64,000 bases of DNA from positions 2,234,501 through 2,298,500 of the forward strand of contig JAGTXZ010000002.1 of the NCBI GenBank assembly GCA_018398575.1, read 5' to 3'. Every line of letters begins with the position of its first letter. Within the stretch, counting starts at the first letter, position 1. A program made the translations under genes and the position numbers. The notes beneath the pieces are model-generated. The model searched no databases. It had not been told where the DNA came from and saw only the letters and a program-made list of their open reading frames with translations. This DNA comes from Ampelomyces quisqualis. Its lineage: Eukaryota; Ascomycota; Dothideomycetes; Pleosporales; Phaeosphaeriaceae. Below are positions 32,392-42,949 of this stretch, one piece after another.

Positions 32392-35154
32392 TATTAAAGA
32401 TTAAAGAATGTGGTATTGATTGGTCATCAAAAAGCGAGTGTACTGGTTAGATTGCGAGGTTGGAAGACCTGTGAGAAGAGAGAAAGACTTCTTGGCTTTG
32501 GGGAAACGGTCTTTAATAGGAGCCCTATACGAGCCGTTCAGATTGCATTTTCGCTGAAATGAGTGTCTCGTCCGCTTGAGTCCGCAGATATGGGCGGAAG
32601 AGCCGAGTGTGCCTGACTAGATCAGGAATTGGACCCCTTTTTGGGTGAGCTATCTATCTTGGGTCGTGATTCGTGAGCTAGCAGAAGCGTGGCGCGCGCG
32701 GGCAAAGTCCTATTATTGAGGCTAATGATCGCTGTACAAGCAGTTTCTGGAGGAAGGCCCAGGGGCTGGATGTCTCATAGATGGATACTGTCAAACTCTG
32801 CCATCTTTGCGAAATGGGTCAAAAAGACACCAATAGTGACTGGTTGGTTCCCCCAGCTGGGAATGACGCTTCGAGACGCAGAGATCATATGGGACGTTGC
32901 TGGTGAGGTTGGCTTCGGATATCATTTTTAGCTCAGGGGGTCAAGCGGTGACCAAGAAAAATGCTAGCTTTCGGCCATCTAGGCAGGTTTATACGGTATT
33001 CCTCCGTCTGACGTCGGAGCTTGTCTGAGATAAGACTTCGTGCACGTCCCCTCGGCTGACCCGAAATGTCTTAGCTCTTATCACCATGCACCCTTACGTT
33101 GTCATCGTACAAAGGTAATATGGGGAGTCTGCAGACTGCCACCATGATCGTGGCACACTCTCAGCATTTCTTAATGCTACTCTTCAAGGGCTGCGATGCC
33201 TCATGCCAGGCATTTGACAATCTAGATAAACTTTCCTTGTGCCAACATGCTCACTCTTCCTCATGATAGCAACATTCATGAACGTCTCTTTAGCACTACT
33301 AAAGCACTAGTCCTTGAGCAATTGCTGTTAGATGCGGTAATAGTTGTCTCTCATGCCATTCCAGATCCAGAGCTTGCCATGCATCAGTGCTTGAAGCGCC
33401 GCCAACACTAGCATGGCATATGTCCTGTCCGTCTGACCTCAAAGTCCGCTCAAGCAATCCTTCAGCGACAATTCCTACCTCTTATCTGACTCTCCAATCA
33501 AGTATGCTTTAATCGTCCCTCGCAGCGATTTCACAGCCCTTAATGCATTTGCTTGCTCTCTGTACTCGCTGGGCTCGAACGCTAGCGGTCCTTGGGTTCA
33601 TCGGAACGAGAGCATCCCGCCTCTGACCATTCAGTCTCTACTCAGCCTGATACCAGTCAATAATAACGTCCAGGACCTCTGGAATTGATCCAGTGGTGTC
33701 AGCTGGCTGGTGCAGACCTTTTCGCGAACAACAGCTCCTGCCAATCCATACCCCAGAAAAAAGCAGAGACATACATCATGTGCCTAAACTTTCCATCAGC
33801 AGCCACAGCTCATACGGAGGAATGTAGGTTAATGATGGCCATCTGGAAGATTCCGACCTGTTTGGTCTCTATGAATCCATGCATGTGCCCTTGCGAAGAG
33901 AGCCAGCACCACCGGACCACGTCGACGCCACTGTCTCACAATCCTTCTGCCGGTAGATGAGTACTTTGCGGCGTGGACACCTTGAGCGTCTGATGGGTTG
34001 GAATACAGGAGACTCTCGTCTATCTTTCGATCTCGAAAATGGCAACACCAATGGGACGATACCGTCACACCACTTGCACGAGTCCATACGCAGGATGTCC
34101 GAGTCAATAACCTCTTCATTAGGATGGAGACTGCCTTTATGACCGGTGGCAGCACAAGCATCGCTCTACGCTCAGACCCCGGGTTGGTAGAAGCAGCTAC
34201 TACTCTGACGCCAGAAGGTCCATGGAAAGCCATCGTGGCACGCTTGGGCCCATTGTCGACGAGAGCGCATGGCTCCAGTCACTCCAACGCCGAAGATTGT
34301 CGAAGAGCTGCTAGCCTCACAGGAAAGCTACATCGCCAGCCTCAAAACTTTAAATTTTGATCAATGTATATCATTGGTATCTCCACGCAGTCGACAGACT
34401 GAGCGGAGCCTGCCACGACACGACTTTCACCGGAGCTAGACAAGAACCACGCTTGAAAAGCAGTACATGTCGAGGTAATCTCTTTTGTAGGTGATAGCTA
34501 ATAGTATCTCGCGAATTGCTGTAGGCATGATGAAATCGTGCAATTGGGTTTTGACGGATCGTCTCTAGCATTCGAAGACTCTTAGCATTCGAAGACTCTT
34601 AGCATTCGAAGACTCTTAGCATTCGAAGACTCTTAGCATTCGAAGACTCTTAATCAACCAAAACCCATTCCCATATGATTTCCGCTAGCAGTCTTGCACA
34701 CTACAGTCAGGATAGCTTGTGTGTAACTCCAGATTGTAACTGCTACACGGCAATATCACACCACTCAGAATTGACCCGTCGGAATAGAGATCTCTGTGCC
34801 ATGTGCTCAATTAAGTACCCAAGACCTGGCTGTATCAAAATATGGTCACGTCGCTTGGAGGCGGTCTTTGTTACTGAGTTCTTTTGGAAGCTTGTAGTCG
34901 AGAGCTTCTTAGTCGTCCGAACAAGTTACTATTCCAGATCTGCCGTCTAGTAAAATGGTTTGTTCAAGAGACCAGAAGAAACCAAAATCCTCGACGTCGA
35001 TGGACTACCGTGGTGGAGGGAAGCTTGAAGTGGCAAAAATTTAGGCGCAAGCTTCGGTCATTCCCATCTCGTTTTGGTTTTCATGAGCTAACCTTCAGAT
35101 AGGAGCTTTCAGGAATCTGTCAGATTTGTGGAAAGAGGGAATCAGCTTTCCATC
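32392..35154. other. 2.8-kb gene-poor stretch with possible gene relics
   Basis: No intact gene is supported. One plus-strand frame near 34279-34437 reads PKIVEELLASQESYIASLKT, which resembles the start of a Dbl-homology (RhoGEF) domain, then soon meets a stop. Upstream, another frame (about 33484-33688) ends LIPVNNNVQDLWN without a recognisable family. The rest is noisy. A perfect 17-bp tandem repeat sits at 34567-34651. The cutinase promoter should lie at 32392 and just beyond. Confidence 0.45.
34567..34651. repeat. Perfect 17-bp tandem repeat, five copies
   Basis: The unit AGCATTCGAAGACTCTT is repeated five times without a mismatch from 34567 to 34651. The absence of any variation implies very recent expansion. 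It lies in non-coding DNA between gene relics. Confidence 0.95.
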
Positions 35155-35513
35155 ATGACAAAGGGCTCTTCATCTTCCAGCGCCGCATCAAGCTCTAGCT
35201 CGGGTTCCGGCCACAGGGGCTACACCACGACTAGCCCCGGAACCAACGACCAGGTGCGCCTCTTCTTTGTATACATCTATACATATGATCAGTAACCTGA
35301 AAGAGCAACCACTACTGCTCTCGTGACTACGGCTCCGGCGCTTACAACCCCAACTTGTATCACTACTCAAACACCGATGGCTCCTACTAGTACTATAATC
35401 CCAACGGAAGAAATTGTATCTGGTATTGATATGAAATTGTATTAAAGATTACACAGGGCTCCACGTACTACAACAATGGCAACGGCGGCTCACGCTATAC
35501 CTCTAGAAAATAG
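35155..35513 (+). pseudogene. Decayed small Ser/Gly/Tyr-rich fungal gene with a stop codon and a broken splice donor
   Basis: Three exons can be laid out: 35155-35253, 35304-35405 and 35457-35513. They encode MTKGSSSSSAASSSSSGS, then NHYCSRDYGSGAYNPNLY and HYSNTDGSY, then GSTYYNNGNGGSRYTSR. This matches the pattern of small conserved proteins I recall from many ascomycetes (GTNxQGNHYCSRDYG, DGSYYY-x-NPNGSTYYN). Two defects are visible: codon 35388-35390 is TAG where the family has Tyr, and the second donor, expected GTAAGA, reads GGAAGA at 35406. With exon 1 and the acceptors still good, this looks like a recently inactivated gene. Function of the family is unknown. The family recognition is from memory and could not be searched. 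Confidence 0.6.
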
Positions 35514-36210
35514 GTTACCAACCTGTTCTAAGCTCTTGCACTCGCTCTGGAGGTCAGTCTCGAGATCTTGGATGGCAGCGATGCCCGAGTGGAAGCGCAT
35601 ATGCAAGTGCGCTGCAGTAGGGATATGAATGCAATTCTAACACATTTTGCCAGGTGCAGTCTTTTATTGCTATCCGCTTACATGCTTATGAGACGACTAT
35701 TCAGCACCAGCCCAAAGATAATTCTTGATCGAATGACTACCTATTCAGTCAAACTTTACTGAATTCTGTCTACCTTCAAGGTGTAAAACAATCTTGTCAA
35801 GGACTTGAAATCGCACTGCATAGCAAGCAAGGCATTTTTGGCACGCTCGAGGTTAGGAAATTAACATCAAGATCTTCTTAGGCTTTCATCTGCGCGCTCG
35901 CGGACCACGTCCCTCCAAGCTTACTACGTTCTGGTACGGAGTACAGAACTCGCACATCACGATAGTTACTTTTGCCACAGTTCCGACAAATTTATCCATT
36001 GTTACCCAACATATTGCTTTCTCTGATGCGCAGCCTTGGGTATCAAAGCCCGAGTTATCTACTTTTGTTGATTAAGGTGTGTTGTATTGAACTTTTCAAG
36101 ACGGTGCAGCCTGCTGCTAGCATAAGACATTATACTGCGCGCACATCAAAGCGAGCGATCATCACCAAGTCATCCATCCACATCGCCGAAGTCCGTGGGA
36201 GCCTCTATTC
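35514..36210. other. Intergenic region, no gene seen
   Basis: About 700 bp, AT-richer, with short frames only. It may hold 5' exons or the promoter of the following hypothetical gene, but no exon could be supported. Confidence 0.45.
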
Positions 36211-36762
36211 ATGCTTACGGCGGAACTTGGATTATTAATGAGTGGAGGGCTTGAATGGACACTTCAATCGGGACTTCACCCTCGGCCTGGCCTGCAATCA
36301 AAGGCGTTATCTTCTAGCAGCAGTTTGCTCCTCTATAGCAATCCCTCGACGTCTAACCTAGAATATGTCTCGGACTTGGAATATCGCGCTCTCGCCAACA
36401 TCTTCATGATCCAACAACTCAGCTCTATCAACAAACAGCTCACTTACGAAAGCGCCGAACAAGAACATCTCATGGCTCCATTCCGCAACATGATTGGCGA
36501 GGACAGCTACGAACAGCCAGATCCAGACTTGAACAACTTCGTCGAGGTGATGCGAGAAACAGCTCCCCTGTCCTTCCAAACGTTTCTGTCTCGTGGACCG
36601 CCCGTTCCCAAGCATACGCCCTTCTACCTCCTCGCTCTTAGTGCTCCTCGGCCGGATTTGCATTTCGTTGTACAGGGAATGCAGGGTGAGACACTGGAAG
36701 TTCCGATAAGGATGTTGGACATGACGTTTACGTTGGAGCAAACGCTGAAGAGAAAGGGGTAG
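36211..36762 (+). CDS. Hypothetical protein, family not recognised
   Basis: This open frame of 183 residues has fair protein character from about residue 50 on (LEYVSDLEYRALANIFMIQ, MIGEDSYEQPDPDLNNFVE, PFYLLALSAPRPDLHFVV). The first ~45 residues are Ser/Leu-rich and may be leader sequence, so the true start could be further in or on an upstream exon. No signal peptide, membrane segment or known motif was seen. It converges on the dioxygenase-like gene, with 261 bp between the stops. It could be a remnant of a longer gene. Confidence 0.45.
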   Translation: MLTAELGLLMSGGLEWTLQSGLHPRPGLQSKALSSSSSLLLYSNPSTSNLEYVSDLEYRALANIFMIQQLSSINKQLTYESAEQEHLMAPFRNMIGEDSYEQPDPDLNNFVEVMRETAPLSFQTFLSRGPPVPKHTPFYLLALSAPRPDLHFVVQGMQGETLEVPIRMLDMTFTLEQTLKRKG

Positions 36763-37023
36763 AAGGAGGTAACGGCTCAGGGGTGCGTGATGGGGGGGAT
36801 AGAAGTTCCAATAATTGAGGTAGGGTGGAGAGGACGAGAGGGAGAAGTAGGTATTTTGGAAAAGCGGATATAAGAAGAAGATACGAATTATATAGTGTCG
36901 TATACGAGCTTGTTTATCAAGTTGTGAAGAATGCAATGCTTTCCAAATTTACTTTTCAGCTACCTCCTACAGTGAAACGCGACCACCATGATTTGCTATG
37001 CAATATTCGACCACACAAACCCA

Positions 37024-38529
37024 TCAAGCAACTTTCTCCCTAACAACCCCCTCAGCAACCCACCTTCCCTCCATCTTCTCCTGCAACACTCTCAACTTGC
37101 TAAAAAACACATCATCATCCACATACGCGCCCTTCAACCATCTCTCCCCCTTCGTCGTGTCAAAAGCCTTTCTCGCATGCAATACCCTCCTGTTGTCGAA
37201 AATCACACACTCCCCCTCATTAAGCCTATACTCGTACAAATTCTCCTCGCTGCTCAGAATCTTCTCGTACGCATGCGACGCAGCAATAAATGAGCGCAGC
37301 AAACTAGCATTGTTCGACCCAATGCGCGCTTCAAACGGGGCTTGGAAGGGCGGGGACCAGTTCACACGATGGATGGGGAGGGTAGTTGGGTTGGAGTATT
37401 TCGGGAAGGGGGCTAGGTCGACTACAGGACGTGTGTAATGGTAGTGATAGTTTTCGTGGTGGTAGTGGTATGTCACGGGGAAAGTGCAGAGTGTGCGGAA
37501 GTGGTGTGCGGATTCTCGGTGGAGTTGATGCGCGGCGGCGAAGGAGTCGCTGAAGAAAGACTCGCCGCCAGGGCACCTGGCGCGCAGGGAGTGTAGGAGT
37601 TGGAGGTGGGGTGGGTTGGAGGTGTAAAGGAGGTCCATGTGGAGGCCAAGGAATTGGGGGGTGTAGGCTATGTTTTCGGCTTTTGGCTTGGAGCGGACGT
37701 CCCAGGTACGGCCGTAGAATGTATCTTTCAAGGTCCCGATCCGAGATACAAGGTCGACTACGGAGGTCTCGGATTCGGGGACGTCGCGGAGAAAGAGGAG
37801 GCCGTATCTATCAAGATGTGTGAGGGCTTCGTAGAGGGTGTCATCGCGGCTCATGTAGTCCTTGTATTCAACCCATCTGTTGTCTTTGGTTATTCTCTTA
37901 TTATCCCAGTATACTCGATCATCGTGTTGTACACCATTGCGTATCTCGAATTCTGTGTTGCTAGCTCTCCGTAGCCAGTCGATCGAGTGCCTTGTTCGGT
38001 GATCTGGTCCGTAACCCTTGACGTCGCTCTTCCACACCAGCTCAATTGAAAGCCCCTTTTCTTCGTCTGCCACTAACTTGCAGCTTCCCTCTAAGTCTTC
38101 CGGAATGTCTGAAGTCTGGAACAGCTTTTGTTTGCTGTGCGGATCTCGACATTGTGAGCACGTGCAGCTGTCCCGAAGAAATGCCGAGTCGAATATCGTA
38201 GGGTGTCCATCGATGTTCACTGCAATGTGTTTCGAGGGCTTTCCATCCAATTGACCGACATGCGAATCATCGTGAGCCAATAGTACGTTTTCTCTGGTAT
38301 GTTTCAATTCCTGCTCTTGTTGTGCGTTGACTTGTGCTTTGGTTTGTCGGGTCGGGTCATGCGTGTCCCGGGTCCAATCAGCGTGCTCGGGCTCACTGGG
38401 GGATCTACTCCAGAACGACTTGAACGGAATATGTCGATTCGGCGCAGATGGACTGGTGTTACAGCACCGTACAGCCGTCCTGGAGGAAATTAATCGTAAG
38501 GGGAGTTTTGTGGCAATGTTGATCGACAT
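37024..38529 (-). CDS. Gamma-butyrobetaine / trimethyllysine dioxygenase-like Fe(II)/2-oxoglutarate enzyme
   Basis: This single-exon gene encodes 501 residues. The N-terminus is basic and hydroxylated (MSINIATKLPLRLISSRTAV), suggesting mitochondrial import. At about residues 117-130 a Cys cluster (CTCSQCRDPHSKQ) matches the zinc-binding N-terminal domain of the carnitine-pathway dioxygenases. The catalytic domain has the iron ligands H-x-D in LGLHMDLLY and a distal His in RRVLHARKAF, plus a late Arg for 2-oxoglutarate. Family members hydroxylate gamma-butyrobetaine or trimethyllysine in carnitine synthesis; which one applies here cannot be told from sequence by eye. The start is 223 bp from the divergent TPC1 start. 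Confidence 0.88.
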   Translation of the reverse strand: MSINIATKLPLRLISSRTAVRCCNTSPSAPNRHIPFKSFWSRSPSEPEHADWTRDTHDPTRQTKAQVNAQQEQELKHTRENVLLAHDDSHVGQLDGKPSKHIAVNIDGHPTIFDSAFLRDSCTCSQCRDPHSKQKLFQTSDIPEDLEGSCKLVADEEKGLSIELVWKSDVKGYGPDHRTRHSIDWLRRASNTEFEIRNGVQHDDRVYWDNKRITKDNRWVEYKDYMSRDDTLYEALTHLDRYGLLFLRDVPESETSVVDLVSRIGTLKDTFYGRTWDVRSKPKAENIAYTPQFLGLHMDLLYTSNPPHLQLLHSLRARCPGGESFFSDSFAAAHQLHRESAHHFRTLCTFPVTYHYHHENYHYHYTRPVVDLAPFPKYSNPTTLPIHRVNWSPPFQAPFEARIGSNNASLLRSFIAASHAYEKILSSEENLYEYRLNEGECVIFDNRRVLHARKAFDTTKGERWLKGAYVDDDVFFSKLRVLQEKMEGRWVAEGVVREKVA

Positions 38530-38752
38530 GTCGTGCAGCTGTCAGTCTTTGTCAACCGCAGAGCCGCGGGGTCTCGATTCCTTTTCAAACGCCGCTCCTT
38601 GGAAACTTCGGCCCGAGACCGAGGTCATTCAACATTCACGCGACAGCCTTTTGCCCGACGCGTGCTCTTCCCAAAGGCGACACCATTGGCAGTTGATATC
38701 GCGAGCGGCCCCCTGGCACGTGTGCACAGTCTGCCATTGAGCCGCTGGGCGC
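38530..38752. promoter_or_regulatory. Divergent promoter between the dioxygenase and the mitochondrial carrier
   Basis: These 223 bp separate two starts pointing away from each other. Both proteins are likely mitochondrial. No specific control site was recognised. Confidence 0.45.
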
Positions 38753-39828
38753 ATGTCTGAGGGCGTCGTGCAGCTCAAGCATGAGGTAGGCAAACATGGC
38801 CGTTTTGTCCGGATAACGGCTCACGGCGAAAGCAGGGCTCTAAACGACAGGTAGTGGTCGCGGGCGCTGTTGCGGGTCTTGTTTCGCGGTATGTTTGCTT
38901 TTTGGATGTCGTGTCTACCTTGTACCTACGCTACTGATATCGCGACAGTTTCGTGATAGCCCCCCTCGACGTGATCAAGATCCGGCTGCAACTCCAGATT
39001 CATTCGCTCTCGGACCCCACCAGCTATCGCGGCCTGAATGGGCCAGTATACAAAGGGACACTAGGCACCCTCAAGCAGATACTGCACGAGGAAGGTCTAA
39101 CAGGCCTGTGGAAGGGCAACATTCCCGCGGAACTGCTCTATCTAACCTACGGCGCCGTGCAATTCTCGGCATACACAAACATCTCGCATATATTGGAGAC
39201 TATTCCGGCGCCATACACGCTTCCGAGTTCGGCGACATCATTTCTCAGCGGGGCAGCTGCTGGTGCAGCTGCGACGACTGCGACATACCCGCTGGACCTC
39301 TTGCGAACACGCTTTGCGGCGCAGGGCAACGACCGCGTATACACCTCCATCGCAGCGTCTGTGCGGAGCATTGCGCAACATGAAGGCCCGACGGGTTTCT
39401 TCCGCGGCCTTGGAGCGGGCGTGAGCCAGATCGTACCGTACATGGGCCTCTTTTTCGCGAGCTACGAAAGCCTGAAGCCAATCATGGCGAACTCTCCGCT
39501 GCCATTACCACTTGGCAGCTCGGATGCCGTGGCGGGCATAGTCGCGAGTGTTCTATCGAAGACGGCTGTGTACCCTCTGGACACCACGCGGAAGCGACTG
39601 CAAGTACAGGGTCCTAGTCGCCAGCGTTATGTTCATCGGAATATACCTCCATATACCGGCGTGCTTATGACGCTGCGACGCATTTGGAAACATGAAGGAC
39701 GGAGAGGCATGTATCGCGGTCTAACGGTCAGTTTGCTGAAAGCGGCACCAGCCAGCGCAGTTACAATGTGGACATATGAAAGAGCCATGGGCATCATGTT
39801 GGCGTTGGACGAGAAAGCGGGAGAGTAA
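38753..39828 (+). CDS. TPC1: TPC1, mitochondrial thiamine pyrophosphate carrier
   Basis: Three exons, 38753-38785, 38836-38888 and 38949-39828, give 321 residues. The two short first exons encode MSEGVVQLKHE and GSKRQVVVAGAVAGLVSR, the usual start of fungal Tpc1. The three mitochondrial carrier signatures are present: PLDVIKIRLQLQ, PLDLLRTRFAAQ and PLDTTRKRLQVQ, each ending a six-helix half-pair unit. Family members of this subtype import thiamine pyrophosphate across the inner mitochondrial membrane for pyruvate and 2-oxoglutarate dehydrogenases. The subtype call rests on the N-terminus and the QIHSLSDP stretch, which match fungal TPC1 in memory. No defects were seen. Confidence 0.9.
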
Positions 39829-40064
39829 ATCATTTCATTCCATCTTCTCAGGGTTCCCTACCCACGTTCGAAAACTTTCCCATGATCATCTCATTCACCA
39901 TACCCCATCATTCAACATTGTCGTGCCTCTTGTCATCCACCCTACTCGACAATGGCCTGCATCTCGAGTGCTCTCCCGTATACCCTCAAGAGCTTCTCTG
40001 GAGTCCCCATCGCGAGAAATGAAGCCAATAGCCAGTTCCCGCGCGGATCCATCCCGGGAGCAAG

Positions 40065-40626
40065 TTATTCGATGATTTGCAGGACCGCGTTCTCCACATT
40101 TCGCTTGATCACTTCCAATTGCGAGAAGCGCTTGTCAAGGATGGCCATAGCGCGTCTTAATACGTGATCGGTCGCTCGCATCTGAACGAGAAAGTTTTTC
40201 ACACTTGCGGCGCTGCTGTACGCGTCGTAGCCATGTCCCGATTTGAGTTGCTCGACCATATCGCTTCCTGTGATTGCACCACGGATGGAGCTGAACTTGA
40301 AGGTGGCCAGCAGGAGTGGGAATGCCTTGGTCTAGTGGTAGATTTGCCGAGAGACCGAAAGCAGAGCGAGATGGTGGTTCTTGTACCCTGCTTGGCGCGC
40401 TGGAGATCGACTTTGTTGCCGGTCTCCTTGCACACATAGGTGAACGTCGTTGACGCGAAGACTAGCTTGTAGATCTGGTCGCGGACTCGGCAGGGAGGCG
40501 GAGGATCGGCGACCCCTTGGCGGTGCTACGGTCAGATTGTCAGCGGGCGCAAAAAGAGAGGAATAAGTGATGGTACATTGATGTCGAGATGTTGAGCTCG
40601 TTCGACGTGAGTGGTAGCGTTGCCAT
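40065..40626 (-). pseudogene. Array copy A, LPxEIRNxIY family, inactivated
   Basis: Exon 1 (40626-40577) encodes MATLPLTSNELNISTS. An intron (40576-40526) follows, then exon 2 from 40525. The core starts SPILRLPAE, but the next bases need one extra nucleotide to read RDQIYKLVFAS, so there is a one-base deletion near 40485. A second frame change occurs near 40380-40395 before HHLALLSVSRQIYH, and TAG at 40332-40334 replaces the expected Glu/Gln codon after it. The rest (TKAFPLLLATFKFSSI, then MVEQLKSGHGYDAY) continues to a TAA at 40065. Three independent lesions make this a clear pseudogene. Copies B and C are its closest relatives (ETKALPLLLGT-type motif). Confidence 0.75.
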
Positions 40627-40875
40627 TTTGGAGTCGATGCTGCGGCCAGTTGAGTTGCGAGTTGACTGTGAGTGAGAATGATAGATCACGAAGGACTAGG
40701 ATCAGTACTGATATAGCGGGCTAAGAGCATGAGGCTAACCTAAAGTAAGCAACGAGTGATGGGCGTTCAATGAGAAATCCGAGGTCTGAGCATCGATATT
40801 CAGTTGCTGTTCTTATTGCTAAAGGCGACACCACGTCGATGCTCGCCAAGCATTTTCCACTTCGATTTACTCTCC

Positions 40876-41023
40876 TCAAGCCTTTGCTTTCCAAGTCTGC
40901 CCTCTCGAGAGATCATTGTCCTCAGTGAATTGCCAATCAACCTCCACTCTGTTCCCTTTCTTGAACCACGTCACGAAACGCTGTAATAACTTTCCACCAG
41001 CGCCCGTCGTCGTACAAGGCTCT
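40876..41023 (-). pseudogene. Duplicated 3' end of array copy B
   Basis: Directly downstream of the copy B stop, the minus strand encodes LLQRFVTWFKKGNRVEVDW and then QFTEDNDLSRGQTWKAKA before a stop at 40876. The matching end of copy B reads PLRRLVTWFKKGNRVQVEW and RFTEDHEGGQTWTGKV. The DNA is correspondingly similar, so about 110-125 bp of the gene end were duplicated in tandem. The duplicate has no start of its own and is probably inert unless joined to copy B by splicing. Confidence 0.7.
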
Positions 41024-41763
41024 TCAAACCTTTCCTGTCCAAGTCTGCCCCCCCTCATGGTCCTCGGTGAATCGCCATTCGACCTGCACTCTGTTCCCCT
41101 TCTTGAACCACGTCACCAAGCGCCGCAATGGCTCTCTATCAGGGCCACTTGTTGCGCAAGGTACGACATAGCCAACGTTCTCCATTTTTGGCGCGACGAA
41201 TCCTCCCGTCCGGTCCAATTTACCGCGAAAATCCAGAACCACATACCTCAGTCCAGGCATGGCGTCTTCGACCTCGTTTTGGGGCAGAAGCTTAAGAAAC
41301 GCCAATAGACACTGCAAGTCCGCCTTTACAGTTCGGAGATGCAGGTTCATTATGTCCTTTGTCCCCCAGCCTCGTACACAGCGCGGTTGAGGAATGCAAC
41401 CATGGATGTGAATTTGAATGTGCCTAGCGCTGCAGGGAGAGCCTTGGTTTCACCATAGATCTGACGACACGTGTATAGAAGGGCAAAGCGCTGGCGGTTA
41501 TAACGACTTTGTGAATGGCGCGAGAGGTAATTGCGCGTTCTTTTATGACCTTTCTTGCGCACAATCTTGTAGGTTATCGACGCAAAGACGTAGGTGTATA
41601 TTTGGTTTTTGATCTCGGCCGGAAGGAAGTAGAGATATGGCCAGACTCTGGAGGAGCTGAAGTCATGTGGTTAGCAGACAGTATTTCGAAAGGTGGAGAG
41701 GGAGGAGTGACCGTACTCGGGAGTTGAGATGTTGTTACTGCCGTCGGGCTGGCGTCTTGCCAT
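41024..41763 (-). pseudogene. Array copy B, LPxEIRNxIY family, single frameshift
   Basis: Exon 1 (41763-41717) encodes MARRQPDGSNNISTP. A 60-bp intron follows, and exon 2 starts at 41656. The core reads YFLPAEIKNQIYTYVFAS, then FALLYTCRQIYGETKALPA. The frame ends early at 41350 after YEAGGQRT, but one base away it continues as TKDIMNLHLRTVKADLQ, PGLRYVVLDFRGKL and VTWFKKGNRVQVEW to a TGA at 41024. The break lies in a run of five Gs (about 41365), so a one-base slip explains it. A sequencing or assembly error in the homopolymer is a real alternative; if so, the gene would be intact with about 225 residues. Confidence 0.7.
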
Positions 41764-42160
41764 CGTTAGAAACGCAGATGAGTCAGTTGATTTGCAGGCT
41801 GCTAACGGCGAAGAGTAAGACTTAGGATGCGATTTAGCAAACATGCAACTGAAGACGCAACATTTAATGAAGGATGTGTAGTAACAACGAGGCGCTAAGA
41901 GTTGGAGGCTAACCCAAACTGGATAGGTGCATCTCATCTTAGCATTCACCTCAGGTGTACCACCAATTCTGCCTCCATCCTTCCAAGCATTCCTTCTCAG
42001 CGTATTTTAATCCTTGCAAACTTTTCGTAGGTCAATCTGAATGCGATCAACCAAACTCCGTTAACACCCTTCGACATCGCCTCGTCCCCATACTGAATCG
42101 AATGCGCTTCCTCCTTTTGCGCAGAAGCTCGATCTACCGTCCGTGGATTTCATCGAGTCT

Positions 42161-42949
42161 CTATCCACCAAATATCCGCTTCTGTCCATCAACAACACGC
42201 ACCTCCAACTCCACCCCGTCTTCATTCTTGATCCACGCCTCGAAGCACCGTATCATCACACTCGGCCACATTGAGTAAGAGTAGAACGACCACAAGAATC
42301 CCCACGAGCTTCGGACTTTTTGCAAGGTCGGCCTCTGAATCGTCAGTTCTGGTTTCGGCTCCGTGGTGAAGATCTCAAGAACCAAGTGCTTGGCATTGGG
42401 CAAGAAGTCTGTGAACTCGATGCGCCTGTCCATCACCAGTGTCATCAGTTCGCTCATTCCGGCCCCATCAGTGTCCCAGGTTTGGAGGTGAACGTTCGTT
42501 ATCTTCTCGGCCGGAGGTCCCATTGCCGGGTCTGTGTGTGCATCTTGTCCAAGGAATCTAGAGAGTGTAGATAGTGAGTTGAACTTGACCGTGCCTAAGA
42601 GGAGGGGCAGCGCCTTGGTCTCGAATTTAACCGAGCGACACACTAAGAGCAGTGCGATATGGTGATGTTTCTGGCCTTGGGCGCCGGGCTGGAGCACGAC
42701 ACGCGCGCCGCTTTCACCTGGGTTCCTGCGCTTGTAGCTGTACGTGGCAGATTCGAAGACGTAGCTGAAGATTTTGTTTCGCAATTCAGCCGGTAGCAAG
42801 AGAAGCCGCGAAGTCTGAACTGGGGGATCGCGAGTGCGGGAGGAGCTAAAATGTGCTGATTAGCATGACGTATAACAAGTGCAAACGGGAACGCACTTCG
42901 ACTTGGTGGTATCGGCATTGCCGCACGCAGGCGCGAATCGTGTGGCCAT
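42161..42949 (-). CDS. Array copy C, LPxEIRNxIY family, intact
   Basis: Two exons, 42949-42897 and 42845-42161, give 245 residues. The start is MATRFAPACGNADTTKS. After the phase-2 intron come the core LLLLPAELRNKIFSYVFES and the second motif LLLVCRSVKFETKALPLLLG (the usual CRQIYxE is CRSVKFE here). The C-terminal half has PNAKHLVLEIFTTEPK and CFEAWIKNEDGVELEVRV. There are no stops or frameshifts. No signal peptide or membrane segment was seen. The family's function is unknown; related fungal proteins are sometimes called F-box-like, which would suggest ubiquitin-ligase adaptors, but no real F-box was demonstrated here. Confidence 0.72.
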
